Assembly: GCF_011751075.1 (NCBI RefSeq)
Contig: NZ_JAALLN010000001.1
Span: forward strand, 186,001 to 250,000
Source of the DNA: Flavobacterium poyangense
GTDB lineage: Bacteria > Bacteroidota > Bacteroidia > Flavobacteriales > Flavobacteriaceae
DNA length: 64,000 nt
Direction of reading: 5' to 3'
Part shown: one piece after another, positions 17,765 through 27,830 of the stretch
Layout: every line of letters starts with the position of its first letter
How positions within the stretch are numbered: position 1 is the stretch's first letter
Program-made: the position numbers and the translations under genes
Notes under the pieces: generated by a model
The model's input: only the letters and a program-made list of their open reading frames with translations
Databases searched by the model: none
Told to the model about the DNA's origin: nothing

Positions 17765-18217
17765 ATGACAAACAACGATATCCTAAAAAAACTTCGTGTA
17801 GCCTTAATGCTACGTGATGACCAAATAGTTGAAATTTTAGAATTAGTAGATTTTAGAATTTCAAAATCAGAATTAGGTGCTTTTTTTAGAGCCGAAGATC
17901 ATGAAAATTACATGGAATGTGGTGATCAGGTTTTGCGTAACTTTCTTAATGGATTGGTAATTCACTTAAGAGGAACGAAAGAAAATCCGAAAAACCCAAA
18001 TGAGGTTTTAGCAAAACATAAAGCTCAGATTCCGAAAAAAGACACTAAAGACAGACCCGAATTTAAAGCTGCTCCAAAAGACAGCGAAAGAGCCAGAGGG
18101 GATCAGAAACCTTCAAAAACGGCTACGGCTAAAAAACCTTTCAAGAAAAAACCTGCTGCCCCGAAAGTACAGGTGGTTGAAAAAGTCGTTTACAAAAACG
18201 GTAAAAACAAAAAATAA
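17765..18217 (+). CDS. DUF1456 family protein (YehS-like)
   Basis: 150 aa. Residues 1-75 form the tandem helical DUF1456 pattern: NNDILKKLRVALMLRDDQIVEILELVDF, then SKSELGAFFRAEDHENYMECGDQVLRNFLNGL. The C-terminal half is a basic, low-complexity tail (Lys/Pro/Ala rich, KKPFKKKPAAPK) that may bind nucleic acid. Function of the family is unknown. The gene is single, bounded by its own promoter and by a bidirectional terminator. Confidence 0.82.
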   Translation: MTNNDILKKLRVALMLRDDQIVEILELVDFRISKSELGAFFRAEDHENYMECGDQVLRNFLNGLVIHLRGTKENPKNPNEVLAKHKAQIPKKDTKDRPEFKAAPKDSERARGDQKPSKTATAKKPFKKKPAAPKVQVVEKVVYKNGKNKK

Positions 18218-18230
18218 GCAGAAATATACA

Positions 18231-18280
18231 GATACACAATTGTAGAGATGCACAGCAGTGCATCTCTACAATTGTGTATC
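18231..18280. repeat. GTAGAGATGCAC palindromic repeat, copy 1
   Basis: Perfect 23-bp stem (18231-18253 with 18258-18280) and 4-nt loop AGCA; core GTAGAGATGCAC/GTGCATCTCTAC. Related copies at 21.10, 21.27 and 40.90 kb. Confidence 0.85.
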
Positions 18281-18284
18281 TAAC

Positions 18285-18318
18285 AAAAATCCATTCGTTC
18301 CCACGAATGGATTTTTTT
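18285..18318. terminator. Bidirectional terminator
   Basis: 14-bp stem AAAAATCCATTCGT / ACGAATGGATTTTT with loop TCCC, A run on one side and T run on the other. It serves both the DUF1456 gene (+) and the convergent LytTR gene (-), whose last codons it overlaps slightly. Confidence 0.8.
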
Positions 18319-19021
18319 ATATCTTATTCTGATCAATTCGTTCAAAAAACACTTCTTTATAGGTAGCACCAATAGGTAATTCTTTTGTACCTATAAAAAC
18401 AGAGAAACTATCGGTAGATTCTATCTGCTTTAAAGCCACAATGTAGGACTTATGAATCTGAACAAAATCCTTTTCAGGTAATGATTCGATTACATTTTTA
18501 AGAGAAGAATGGGTAATAATTTGTTGTTTAGAAGTGTGGATACAAACATAATTCTGCAAACTTTCTACATACAGTATATCATTTAAAAGCACCTTCTGAA
18601 ACTTATTCTTACCATCTGTTTTTACAAAAATAAATTCTACAGCATTATTAGACACAACTTCTGTTTTAACTTCCGGATTCAATTTAGAAACGGCTTGATA
18701 AAAACGTTCAAACGAAATGGGTTTTAGTAAATAATCAACAGCATTAAGCTCAAATCCTTCTAAAGCAAAATCGGGATAAGCCGTCGTAAAAATGACTTTT
18801 ATATTTTTTGAAATGATTCTGGAAAGCTGTAAACCTGTTAACTGAGGCATTTGAATATCTAAAAAAATTACATCAATATTTTCTTTATTCAAAAATTCAA
18901 GTGCTTTTAAAGAATCATTAAAAACACCTACTTTTTCCAGAAAAGATACTTTTCCGATGTAGTTTTCTAAAATTCGGGTTGCAGGTGGTTCATCGTCAAC
19001 TATGATACATTTAAATGGCAT
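18317..19021 (-). CDS. LytTR-family response regulator
   Basis: 234 aa. Receiver domain 1-115: acidic pair DDEPPA (9-10), phospho-acceptor Asp55 (VIFLDIQMPQ), TTAYPDFA and K (LLKPISF). The LytTR DNA-binding domain covers about 135-234 (VLLNDILYVESLQNYV, QIHKSYIVAL). It is encoded 3 bp downstream of its histidine kinase, forming a LytS/LytR-type two-component operon. Members in Bacteroidota often control envelope or export genes; the target here is unknown. Confidence 0.92.
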   Translation of the reverse strand: MPFKCIIVDDEPPATRILENYIGKVSFLEKVGVFNDSLKALEFLNKENIDVIFLDIQMPQLTGLQLSRIISKNIKVIFTTAYPDFALEGFELNAVDYLLKPISFERFYQAVSKLNPEVKTEVVSNNAVEFIFVKTDGKNKFQKVLLNDILYVESLQNYVCIHTSKQQIITHSSLKNVIESLPEKDFVQIHKSYIVALKQIESTDSFSVFIGTKELPIGATYKEVFFERIDQNKI

Positions 19022-19024
19022 GCG

Positions 19025-20065
19025 TTACTTTTTTAGCGGTAATTTTAAGTATGTTTTAAAGGTATTATTTTCTGTTGTTTTTTCAAGAAGAAAACGATCT
19101 TTATATGTATAATCTAATCGTTTAATCAGGTTCTCATAACCAATTCCGGTTGAAGAGTAATTCTCCCCTTCCGCATTATAATTAAAGGTAGAAACTTCCA
19201 AAAATTCCTGATTGCATTTTATCGAAATAACAGCTTTTTCCTCCGGATTATTTAATTTTCCGTGTTTGAAAACATTCTCTATAAAATGAATCAAAGCCGA
19301 CGAAAGTACTTTTTCATTTCCAAAATCACCTTCCACTAAAAAATCCAGATAAAGCTGATCCTCAAATCTTTTCTTTTGCAAATGAATGTAGTTTTGAATG
19401 AATTGAATTTCTCTTGAAAGCACAGCCTCGTCTTTATCTGTTTCAGTAATCACATATCGAAGCAAATCTGAAAGCACTAAAATATCCGAAGCAATCTCAT
19501 CTTCTTTCGAAATCAACTGACTATAAAAAGAATTCAGTGTATTAAACAAAAAATGTGGACTTACCTGCGCCTTTAACATCTGAAATTCGGCTTTTTTATT
19601 TTCCAGAAGTAAATCCTGATTCTCTTGATGCGATGCTTGCGATTGCCAGAACAAATAACATAATGCACTTAAAATTACTGCAGGTAACCCGAAGAATAAA
19701 TTGTCGCGTATATAAAAACCAACCTCCAAATCCCGTACATCATAATTATGCATTCCAATAATATGAAAGACTATGACCTCCTGAATTAGATAACGCAATC
19801 CGCCAAACAATAATAGTGAAACCGGAATCGTCAAGAAATAAAACAACATCTTTCTATTGTACAAAAACCAATCGCAAAACGTATAAAAATTAAAAAGGTA
19901 AACAATAAATACAGTAAGAAAAAAACTGGAAGTAACCCATAAATATAGATCTGAGAAAACGTGTTCTGCTTTTTTATTATTAATTCCAAGATCCCAGCTA
20001 CAATAAATTATAAACAATACAAGGAAAAGTAATAAATGATAGTAGTATGGTATTTTTAATTTCAT
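19025..20065 (-). CDS. LytS/YehU-type sensor histidine kinase
   Basis: 346 aa from the chosen ATG at 20065; a further in-frame ATG at 20101 would add 12 residues before the hydrophobic start and is less likely. Four or so membrane helices lie in residues 10-140, a short coiled linker at 145-165, then the His_kinase (PF06580-type) box AQVSPHFLFNTLNSFY with His171. HATPase motifs follow: FIENVFKHGK and GIGYENL. No extracellular sensor domain is obvious, so the membrane helices may sense the stimulus. Partner regulator directly downstream. Confidence 0.9.
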   Translation of the reverse strand: MKLKIPYYYHLLLFLVLFIIYCSWDLGINNKKAEHVFSDLYLWVTSSFFLTVFIVYLFNFYTFCDWFLYNRKMLFYFLTIPVSLLLFGGLRYLIQEVIVFHIIGMHNYDVRDLEVGFYIRDNLFFGLPAVILSALCYLFWQSQASHQENQDLLLENKKAEFQMLKAQVSPHFLFNTLNSFYSQLISKEDEIASDILVLSDLLRYVITETDKDEAVLSREIQFIQNYIHLQKKRFEDQLYLDFLVEGDFGNEKVLSSALIHFIENVFKHGKLNNPEEKAVISIKCNQEFLEVSTFNYNAEGENYSSTGIGYENLIKRLDYTYKDRFLLEKTTENNTFKTYLKLPLKK

Positions 20066-20254
20066 AGAAAATATAGTTCTTACTTCAAAAATACAATTCA
20101 TACTTCAAATCAAAACTAAATTATATGAAAGTTGCTTTTTCTTTGACGAACTATTAAAAATAGTACACCAACTTTTTATACCGCGAATTTTTATAGTTGC
20201 TGTAAAGAAACCCCTAGTTGGTCAAAAAGCAAAAAATCACAGCGACTATGAGGA

Positions 20255-20262
20255 TACATTTG
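20255..20262 (+). promoter_or_regulatory. -7 promoter box of the DUF5694 gene
   Basis: TACATTTG (TAnnTTTG), 24 bp before the start codon. Confidence 0.5.
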
Positions 20263-20286
20263 CCCTGAATTTAAAACAAAATTATC

Positions 20287-21087
20287 ATGCAAAAAATTAT
20301 TCTACTATTAGCTTTCATCACCTTAAACACCGTTTCTGCACAAATAAAAAAGAAACAAATTTTATTAATCGGAACTTTTCATTTTGAAAACCCAGGTCTT
20401 GATGTCGCAAAAACCAATTCTTTTAATGTAATGAGTGACAAAAGCCAAAAGGAATTGGAAAACATCACCAATAAAATTAAAAAATTTAGTCCTGACAAAA
20501 TTTTCGTAGAATGGGGACACGAAAAGCAAGACAAACTGGATAAATTTTATGCCCGCAATACAGACAGTTTACTTCAAAAAAAAGCAGATGAAAGAGTACA
20601 ACTAGCCCTACGTGCCGCTAAAAAACTTGGACATAAAAAATTATTTGCCATTGATTATAACGAAACAGATTTTCCTTACGATAGCCTCACTAAAGGAATG
20701 AAAGAAGCTAATCAGCTTGATTTATTAAAAAGCAATGACGAAGAGATGAAACAATACGAACGATCACAAAATGAAAAAATTGCAAAATATACCCTGACAC
20801 AACTTCTTATAGATGTTAACACAAAAGAATCTAATACAGAAAATGTTCAATGGTATCTGGGAACCGCAAACAGAGCCGGAAAAACAGGTAATTTTGTGGG
20901 TGCTTACCTGGTTTCGGAATGGTACAAAAGAAATTTGTATATGTATTCTTTAATTCAAAAACTTACAGAAAGCAAAGATGACAAAATAATGGTACTGCTT
21001 GGTGCAGGACATACATCCATGATTAGGGAATTTATAAAATACGATCCCGCTTTCGAAATTGTGGAATTGGCTACGATTTTAAAATAA
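20287..21087 (+). CDS. Secreted DUF5694 family protein
   Basis: 266 aa with a signal peptide (MQKIILLLAFITLNTVSAQ, cleavage about residue 19). It matches the DUF5694/TraB-like pattern: ILLIGTFHFENPGLDV (about 25-40), KPDKIFVEWGHEK-type motif (SPDKIFVEWGHE), YNETDFPYD, and C-terminal KIMVLLGAGHTSMIREFI. The conserved His/Glu/Asp residues resemble TraB/TIKI peptidase-like proteins, so a metal-dependent periplasmic hydrolase is possible, but this is inference. Monocistronic. Confidence 0.72.
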   Translation: MQKIILLLAFITLNTVSAQIKKKQILLIGTFHFENPGLDVAKTNSFNVMSDKSQKELENITNKIKKFSPDKIFVEWGHEKQDKLDKFYARNTDSLLQKKADERVQLALRAAKKLGHKKLFAIDYNETDFPYDSLTKGMKEANQLDLLKSNDEEMKQYERSQNEKIAKYTLTQLLIDVNTKESNTENVQWYLGTANRAGKTGNFVGAYLVSEWYKRNLYMYSLIQKLTESKDDKIMVLLGAGHTSMIREFIKYDPAFEIVELATILK

Positions 21088-21096
21088 TTATTACAA

Positions 21097-21127
21097 TAAG
21101 GAGATGCACTGCTGTGCATCTCTACGG
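21097..21127. repeat. GTAGAGATGCAC palindromic repeat, copy 2
   Basis: GAGATGCAC-TGCT-GTGCATCTC hairpin followed by TACGG, just after the DUF5694 gene. Copy 3 lies at 21269-21290. Confidence 0.8.
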
Positions 21128-21131
21128 TTTT

Positions 21132-21202
21132 ACATTCCACATTTTACATTCTACATTTTACATTCTACATTTTACATTCTACATTTTACATTCTACATTT
21201 TA
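21132..21202. repeat. 14-bp tandem repeat, five copies
   Basis: Five head-to-tail copies of ACATTCTACATTTT (the first with C for T at position 7) starting at 21132, 21146, 21160, 21174 and 21188. It is located between two palindromic repeats downstream of the DUF5694 gene. Copy number may vary between strains. Confidence 0.9.
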
Positions 21203-21210
21203 CAACCCAT

Positions 21211-21240
21211 AAAAAAAACCATTCGCAGAACGAATGGTTT
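21211..21240 (-). terminator. Terminator of sucC
   Basis: AAACCATTCG (21216-21225) pairs with CGAATGGTTT (21231-21240). Read on the minus strand it is followed by a T run (complement of the A run from 21211). Confidence 0.7.
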
Positions 21241-21268
21241 TATCTTTCTATATGAAACCGCAGTAGAC

Positions 21269-21290
21269 ATGCACTGCAGTGCATCTCTAC
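21269..21290. repeat. GTAGAGATGCAC palindromic repeat, copy 3
   Basis: Copy of the same family between the sucC terminator and the sucC stop: ATGCACTGCAGTGCAT followed by CTCTACG. The left arm is shortened ('GTAGAC' in place of GTAGAG). Confidence 0.75.
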
Positions 21291-21310
21291 GCGACGATGT
21301 TTTTATTGTA

Positions 21311-22507
21311 TTATTTTGATAATGCAGCTTTAACCTGATCAGCAGCTTCCTGGAATTGAACAGCTGATAAAATTGGCATACCTGAATTGTCAATTAAATC
21401 TTTTGCAATTTCAGCATTTGTTCCTTGCAAACGAACGATAATTGGCACATTGATAGCATCACCCATATTTTTGTAAGCGTCAACAACTCCTTGTGCCACA
21501 CGGTCACAACGAACAATTCCACCAAAAATATTGATCAAAATTGCTTTTACGTTTGGATCTTTTAAGATAATACGGAAAGCAGTTTCAACACGTTTTGCAT
21601 CAGCAGTTCCACCAACGTCTAAGAAGTTAGCAGGCTCAAATCCGGCGTATTTAATTAAATCCATAGTTGCCATTGCAAGACCGGCTCCGTTTACCATACA
21701 TCCAACAGTACCGTCAAGATCTACGTAATTTAAACCAACTTCTTTCGCTTCTACTTCAATTGGATTCTCCTCACGGATATCACGCATTTCAGCATATTTA
21801 GGTTGTCTGTATAAAGCATTATCATCGATATTTACTTTAGCATCAACAGCCATAATTTTGTTGTCAGATGTTTTTAAAACCGGGTTGATTTCAAACATAG
21901 ACGCATCAGAACCAATGTAAGCATTGTATAAAGCATCGATGAATTTAATCATTTCTTTAAAAGCATTTCCTGAAAGACCTAAGTTAAAAGCAATTCTTCT
22001 TGCTTGAAAACCTTGTAATCCAACAGTAGGATCCACTTCTTCAGTAAAGATTAAATGTGGTGTGTGCTCAGCAACTTCTTCGATATCCATTCCACCTTCA
22101 GTAGAATACATAATCATGTTACGACCTGTTGCTCTATTTAATAAAACAGAAACATAAAATTCAGACGTTTCACTCTCACCAGGATAGTATACATCTTCTG
22201 CTACTAAAACTTTGTTTACTTTTTTACCTTCAGCAGAAGTTTGAGGTGTAATCAATTGCATTCCGATAATTTGTTCTGCAATCTCTTCAACTTGTTGTAA
22301 GTTTTTAGCCAGTTTCACTCCACCACCTTTTCCACGGCCACCTGCGTGAATTTGCGCTTTAATCACGTGCCATCCTGTACCAGTCTCGGCAGTTAATTGT
22401 TTTGCAGCAGCTACAGCTTCAACTGCATTGTTAGCCACAATTCCGCGTTGAATGCGTACTCCGTAACTCGCTAAAATTTCTTTTCCTTGATATTCGTGTA
22501 TGTTCAT
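21311..22507 (-). CDS. sucC: Succinyl-CoA synthetase (ADP-forming) subunit beta
   Basis: 398 aa TCA-cycle enzyme subunit that, with SucD, interconverts succinyl-CoA and succinate with nucleotide triphosphate formation. The start is ATG 22507 (MNIHEYQGKEILA), the universal SucC N-terminus; an upstream frame to 22567 is discarded. The ATP-grasp domain (HAGGRGKGGGVKL about 53-65, FEINPVLK, AVDAKVNIDDNAL) and C-terminal ligase domain (VGGTADAKRVETAF, NIFGGIVRCD) are clear. sucD is not in this window. CAAAAATA at 22556-22563 is the reverse complement of a -7 box TATTTTTG. Confidence 0.96.
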   Translation of the reverse strand: MNIHEYQGKEILASYGVRIQRGIVANNAVEAVAAAKQLTAETGTGWHVIKAQIHAGGRGKGGGVKLAKNLQQVEEIAEQIIGMQLITPQTSAEGKKVNKVLVAEDVYYPGESETSEFYVSVLLNRATGRNMIMYSTEGGMDIEEVAEHTPHLIFTEEVDPTVGLQGFQARRIAFNLGLSGNAFKEMIKFIDALYNAYIGSDASMFEINPVLKTSDNKIMAVDAKVNIDDNALYRQPKYAEMRDIREENPIEVEAKEVGLNYVDLDGTVGCMVNGAGLAMATMDLIKYAGFEPANFLDVGGTADAKRVETAFRIILKDPNVKAILINIFGGIVRCDRVAQGVVDAYKNMGDAINVPIIVRLQGTNAEIAKDLIDNSGMPILSAVQFQEAADQVKAALSK

Positions 22508-22555
22508 AATATAGAATTTGTCTGGTTCTGAATTTATTTCAGAATAAAAGTGCGA

Positions 22556-22563
22556 CAAAAATA
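22556..22563 (-). promoter_or_regulatory. -7 promoter box of sucC
   Basis: Read on the minus strand: TATTTTTG, matching TAnnTTTG, 48 bp before the sucC start. Confidence 0.5.
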
Positions 22564-22567
22564 GCAA

Positions 22568-23127
22568 AATTCAACTGAATAGTAAAATCTTTTTCAATTA
22601 AATAATGTGTCAAATTTATATTAAGGAGTTATTCTTATTTAAACCCAAATTCCGTCAGTAGAAAGGTTTAAAGATTCTGAGACTCTAAGTTCCTAAGTCT
22701 CTAAGAGTTATTTCTTAAGACACCTATTTACAGCAATTTAACATTCCCAAAACTTAGACACTCAGGAACTTAGAATCTTAGGACCTTCTTAAAATTACTT
22801 TTTGATTCTACTTTACTTTTGAAATCCTAATCCACAATTTATGTTATCGCAAATTAATCGTTAAACAATTGTATATAAATTCTAAACATAAAAGCACTAT
22901 ATCGTTTGAGTTTTAACAAAAACACCAACGATATCAATAGCTTAGAGATGATTTTTCATAAATTATCTTAAAACGGATTATGATTTTGATAATTCGCAAT
23001 GCTTTAAAAAACATTATTGCCATTTTAGAACTCTTTTTCTAATATTACAACAAAAATACAGGCAAAACAACGAATTTAATGAATTATATTTAACGAAATC
23101 TTTATTTTTACAAAAAAAATATCAAGA
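22568..23127. repeat. gltB upstream gap with CTTAG-type hairpin
   Basis: About 560 bp between divergent sucC and gltB. A CTTAG-type inverted repeat occupies 22671-22785: TCTAAGTTCCTAAGTCTC on the left against GACACTCAGGAACTTAGA on the right. The remaining AT-rich 340 bp next to gltB presumably hold its promoter, but no clear TAnnTTTG/TTG pair could be fixed. Confidence 0.6.
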
Positions 23128-26100
23128 ATGAGAGTTAAAGAACAAGGGCTTTATTTGCCTGAATTTGAACACGACAATTGTGGTGCAGGATTTATTTGTA
23201 ATTTGAATGGTATTAAATCTAATGACATCATTCACAAAGCATTGGACATCTTAATAAAATTAGAACACCGTGGTGCCGTTAGTTCTGATGGAAGAACCGG
23301 AGACGGAGCCGGAATTTTATTTGACATCCCACATGATTTTTTTAAGAAAGTATGTGATTTTGAAATCCCTGAAACACGTGAGTATGCAGTAGGAATGGTT
23401 TTTTTACCAAAAAGCAAAAACCAGGTTACTTTCTGCATGAATACATTTGAATCTACTATTAAAGATCAAAATTTAAAGATCTTAGGCTGGAGAGATGTAC
23501 CCGTTGACGTTGAAAATTTAGGGCAGATTGCCGCAGAAAAAGAACCAACCGTTAAGCAGGTTTTTGTTAGCAAAAACGATCAGGATTTAACGGAACAAGA
23601 ATTTAATGCAAAACTTTTTGCAGCTAGAAAAATTGCCGAACATGCGATAAGAGGCTCTAAAACCTCCGAAAGTCATATGTTTTATTTTACTAGCCTATCG
23701 ACAACTACTATAATATATAAAGGTCTCTTGATGCCGGAAGACATCAGCCGATATTATATTGATTTAAAAGATCCCGATTTAGTGACTCGTCTGGCGTTAG
23801 TACACCAACGTTTCTCGACCAATACTTTTCCTTCATGGGATTTAGCGCAACCTTTTAGATATATGTGTCATAACGGGGAGATTAATACACTCCGCGGAAA
23901 TGTCAGCAGAATGCGTGCCCGTGAAGAATTAATGGAAAGTAAAATTTTTGGTGCTGATATCAAAAAATTATTCCCGATAATCTTAGAAGGAAAATCAGAT
24001 TCCGCTTCTATGGATATGGTCGTTGAACTTTTGTTAATGACCGGTCGTTCTTTGCCGGAAGCTATGATGATGGTCGTTCCAGAAGCTTGGGAAAAACACC
24101 AGTCCATGTCGGAGGAAAAGAAGGCTTTCTATGAGTACAACGCCTGCATCATGGAACCTTGGGATGGCCCTGCCTCTATTCCGTTTACGGATGGAAATGT
24201 AATTGGTGCGTTATTAGATCGTAATGGTTTACGCCCTTCTCGTTATACTTTAACAAAAAGTGGTTTCGTGATCATGTCATCAGAAATTGGTGTACTTGAT
24301 ATCGAGGCAGAAGACGTGATTCAGCACGGTCGTTTAGAACCGGGAAAAATGTTCCTGGTAGATATGAATGAAGGCCGTATTATTGAAGACGAGGAAATCA
24401 AAAAAGCAATCGTTACCAAACGCCCTTACAAAGAATGGGTTGAGGCTAACTTACTTCCATTGTCTAAAGTTCCTTATACCAATAATCCTACTCCTGTTGA
24501 GAAACTTGATTTCCAGACAAGACAACGTTTATTTGGTTATACCATCGAGGACTTAAAAACAATTATCAACCCAATGGGATCTGATGGTGCTGAAGCAATC
24601 AGCTCTATGGGGAACGATACGCCACTGGCCGTTTTATCCGATCAGCCTCAATTATTGTATAACTATTTCAAACAATTATTTGCTCAGGTTACCAACCCGC
24701 CTTTAGATGGTATTCGTGAGGAGATCATTACCGATATCAGTTTAGCCATTGGCGGTGATTTTAATATTTTTGATATTGAAGCCAAACAATGCAAAAAATT
24801 AAAAATCCAAAATCCGGTAATCTCTAACGAAGATTTGGATAAAATCAAAAACATTGATCACGAAGACTTTAAATCGACTACTATCTCTACTTTATATAAA
24901 ATAGAAAAAGGAGTCAACGGTTTGGAGCGTGCTTTAGAAAAATGCGTTCAGGCCACTTACAAAGCGGTTTCCGAAGGCTGTAATATTATCATTCTTTCCG
25001 ACAGAGGCGTAAGCGAGCAATTAGCTCCAATTCCAATGTTATTGGCTTGCTCTTATATTCACCACTCTTTAAACATTCTGAAAGTTCGTTCTAAATTCGG
25101 AATCATAATCGAATCGGCAGAGCCACGCGAACCTCATCATTTTGCTTTATTGTTCGGATATGGAGCCAGCGCAATCAATCCGTACATGGTTAACGAGATC
25201 ATTCACGATCAGGTAAACCAAGGATTTATTACAAAAGTTAAAGCGGATTATGCTGTTATCAACTACAACAAAGCAATCGCAAAAGGAATCCTAAAAATCA
25301 TGAACAAAATCGGTATCTCTACTTTACATTCGTACAGAGCCGCTCAGATTTTTGAAATTTTAGGTTTAAATAAAACATTCTCTGCCAAATATTTTCCTTA
25401 CACCCCTACTAGAATTGAGGGAATTGGCTTAATGGAAATTGAAAAAGAAGTAAAGAAAAGATTCCAGAAAGCATTTCCAAATTCAAAAATTGCCAACTTA
25501 TTGCCTTTAGAAATTGGAGGTATCTACAGATGGAGAAGATCCGGAGAGAAACATATGTTTAATCCAACTACGATTTCTAAATTGCAACAGGCAGTTCGTT
25601 TGAACAGCCCGGAAAGTTACAAAGAATACGCTAACATGGTCAACGAGCAAAGTGAAAACTTAATGACTATCAGAGGTTTGTTTGAATTCAACAATTTAGA
25701 TCCGATTTCTATTGATGAAGTAGAGTCTTGGACGGAGATTGTGAAAAAATTCAAAACCGGAGCGATGTCTTACGGATCGATCAGTAGAGAAGCCCATGAG
25801 AATTTAGCGATTGCAATGAACAGAATTGGCGGAAAAAGTAATTCGGGAGAAGGTGGAGAAGATCCAAAACGTTTCCAGAAAGAAATCAATGGTGATTCCA
25901 GAAACAGTGCGATTAAACAAGTAGCTTCAGGAAGATTTGGTGTTTCGATCAATTATCTGACCAATGCCAAAGAGATTCAGATTAAAATGGCTCAGGGCGC
26001 TAAACCGGGAGAAGGTGGACAATTACCGGGAGAAAAAGTAGTGCCGTGGATTGCAGAAACCAGAAACTCTACACCTTATGTAGGTTTGATTTCTCCTCCT

Positions 26101-27645
26101 CCTCATCATGATATTTATTCGATTGAAGATTTATCTCAGTTGATTTATGATCTGAAAAATGCAAATCGCGAAGCTCGTATAAACGTAAAACTGGTTTCTG
26201 AGGTTGGAGTCGGAACAATTGCCGCAGGTGTAGCCAAAGCAAAAGCCGACGTTATTTTAATCTCCGGTTACGACGGAGGAACAGGTGCTGCCCCTTTGAC
26301 TTCCTTGCAACATACCGGTATTCCGTGGGAACTTGGTTTGGCCGAGGCCCAACAAACTTTAATCTTAAACGACTTAAGAAGCCGTGTGGTTTTAGAGTGT
26401 GACGGACAGTTAAAAACAGGTCGTGATGTTGCTATTGCAGCCTTATTGGGTGCTGAAGAATTTGGCTTTGCTACCGCTCCATTAGTGGCTTCCGGATGTA
26501 TTATGATGCGAGCTTGTCATTTAAATACCTGTCCCGTTGGTATTGCAACTCAGGATCCTGAATTGAGAAAAAACTTCAAAGGAACACCGGAGCATGTTAT
26601 CAACTTCATGTATTTTATTGCAGAAGAATTAAGAGAAATCATGGCGCAATTAGGTTTTAGAACTCTGAAAGAAATGGTGGGTCAATCACAAAAATTAAAT
26701 GTGAATAAAGCGATCCAACATTACAAAGCAAATGGTTTAGATTTATCTTCTATTCTATACAAACCGGAAAAAGCGAAAACGGTTCCTAATCACAATACAA
26801 CCACACAAGATCACGAACTGGACCATGTATTGGATTTTGATATCATCAAAGAAGCGATTCCGTCTATTTACAGAAAAGAAAAAACAAGAGTTACCTTTAA
26901 AATTAAAAATACAGACCGTTCCGTAGGCGCTATTTTGAGTAATGAAATCTCAAAAATATATGGCGCACAAGGTTTACCTGATGACACTATTTTAGTTGAT
27001 TTTGAAGGTTCTGCCGGACAAAGTTTTGGTGCATTTGCAACAAACGGATTGTCTTTTAAAATTCACGGAAACTGTAATGATTATTTAGGGAAAGGACTTT
27101 CAGGAGGAAAATTAATTATCAAAGTACCTCCTACCGCGACCTTCAAACCTGAAGACAACATCATTATAGGAAACGTTGCCCTTTACGGCGCTATTACCGG
27201 AGAAGCGTATATCAATGGTAGAGCCGGAGAGCGTTTTTGTGTGAGAAATTCCGGAGCAACCGCAGTGGTTGAAGGAATTGGAGATCACGGATGCGAGTAT
27301 ATGACAGGTGGTACCGTCGTTGTTTTAGGAAAAACAGGAAGAAACTTCGCAGCCGGTATGAGTGGCGGTGTGGCTTATGTTTATGATCCAAATCAGGAAT
27401 TTGATTCGAAATCCTGCAACATGGAAATGGTTGCTTTTGACCCCATTGAAGATACTGACATTGCAAAACTAAGGCGATTGATCAAAAACCACTCTTTATA
27501 CACCAACAGTCCTTTAGCCAAAAGAATTTTAGCAGACTGGGAGAATCAACAAAACCACTTCGTAAAAGTAATGCCAACAGATTACAAAAAAGCATTACAA
27601 AGAATTGCAGAAGAAAAAAAAATAGAAGAATTAATAGCTGATTAG
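23128..27645 (+). CDS. gltB: Glutamate synthase large subunit
   Basis: 1505 aa, full-length GOGAT alpha subunit: transfers the amide N of glutamine to 2-oxoglutarate. The mature N-terminal nucleophile is Cys18 (HDNCGAGF), preceded by a 17-residue propeptide. The class II glutamine amidotransferase domain (1-430) includes [19 protein letters not shown]. The central and FMN/synthase domains follow ([31 protein letters not shown]). The 3Fe-4S cysteines are near 1123-1135 ([15 protein letters not shown]), and a C-terminal GXGXG beta-helix covers about 1260-1450. It is 185 bp upstream of gltD. Confidence 0.97.
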   Translation: MRVKEQGLYLPEFEHDNCGAGFICNLNGIKSNDIIHKALDILIKLEHRGAVSSDGRTGDGAGILFDIPHDFFKKVCDFEIPETREYAVGMVFLPKSKNQVTFCMNTFESTIKDQNLKILGWRDVPVDVENLGQIAAEKEPTVKQVFVSKNDQDLTEQEFNAKLFAARKIAEHAIRGSKTSESHMFYFTSLSTTTIIYKGLLMPEDISRYYIDLKDPDLVTRLALVHQRFSTNTFPSWDLAQPFRYMCHNGEINTLRGNVSRMRAREELMESKIFGADIKKLFPIILEGKSDSASMDMVVELLLMTGRSLPEAMMMVVPEAWEKHQSMSEEKKAFYEYNACIMEPWDGPASIPFTDGNVIGALLDRNGLRPSRYTLTKSGFVIMSSEIGVLDIEAEDVIQHGRLEPGKMFLVDMNEGRIIEDEEIKKAIVTKRPYKEWVEANLLPLSKVPYTNNPTPVEKLDFQTRQRLFGYTIEDLKTIINPMGSDGAEAISSMGNDTPLAVLSDQPQLLYNYFKQLFAQVTNPPLDGIREEIITDISLAIGGDFNIFDIEAKQCKKLKIQNPVISNEDLDKIKNIDHEDFKSTTISTLYKIEKGVNGLERALEKCVQATYKAVSEGCNIIILSDRGVSEQLAPIPMLLACSYIHHSLNILKVRSKFGIIIESAEPREPHHFALLFGYGASAINPYMVNEIIHDQVNQGFITKVKADYAVINYNKAIAKGILKIMNKIGISTLHSYRAAQIFEILGLNKTFSAKYFPYTPTRIEGIGLMEIEKEVKKRFQKAFPNSKIANLLPLEIGGIYRWRRSGEKHMFNPTTISKLQQAVRLNSPESYKEYANMVNEQSENLMTIRGLFEFNNLDPISIDEVESWTEIVKKFKTGAMSYGSISREAHENLAIAMNRIGGKSNSGEGGEDPKRFQKEINGDSRNSAIKQVASGRFGVSINYLTNAKEIQIKMAQGAKPGEGGQLPGEKVVPWIAETRNSTPYVGLISPPPHHDIYSIEDLSQLIYDLKNANREARINVKLVSEVGVGTIAAGVAKAKADVILISGYDGGTGAAPLTSLQHTGIPWELGLAEAQQTLILNDLRSRVVLECDGQLKTGRDVAIAALLGAEEFGFATAPLVASGCIMMRACHLNTCPVGIATQDPELRKNFKGTPEHVINFMYFIAEELREIMAQLGFRTLKEMVGQSQKLNVNKAIQHYKANGLDLSSILYKPEKAKTVPNHNTTTQDHELDHVLDFDIIKEAIPSIYRKEKTRVTFKIKNTDRSVGAILSNEISKIYGAQGLPDDTILVDFEGSAGQSFGAFATNGLSFKIHGNCNDYLGKGLSGGKLIIKVPPTATFKPEDNIIIGNVALYGAITGEAYINGRAGERFCVRNSGATAVVEGIGDHGCEYMTGGTVVVLGKTGRNFAAGMSGGVAYVYDPNQEFDSKSCNMEMVAFDPIEDTDIAKLRRLIKNHSLYTNSPLAKRILADWENQQNHFVKVMPTDYKKALQRIAEEKKIEELIAD

Positions 27646-27830
27646 AGGATTTTAGAATTCAGATTTTAGATTTTAGATTATTAAAATTTACCCCAACTTT
27701 GCGAACCTTTCGTTTTTTCAAAAAAATAAAAAGAAAAAACCTTACGCACTTTGCGGTTAAAACCTTAGAATCAAAAATTTAAAAAATTGGAATTTGGAAT
27801 TTTAAAAATTTGGAATTTAACTAAAATGTC
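27646..27830. repeat. gltB-gltD spacer with repeats
   Basis: Contains runs of 'TTTAGATTTTAGATTA', a CTTTGCG-type unit (about 27699-27768) and 'AATTTGGAATTT' twice. No promoter or terminator was identified, so gltD is probably read through from gltB. Confidence 0.5.

Noticed and set aside
21104..21319. Open frames through the 14-bp tandem repeat
   Set aside because: Their translation only reflects the low-complexity repeat.
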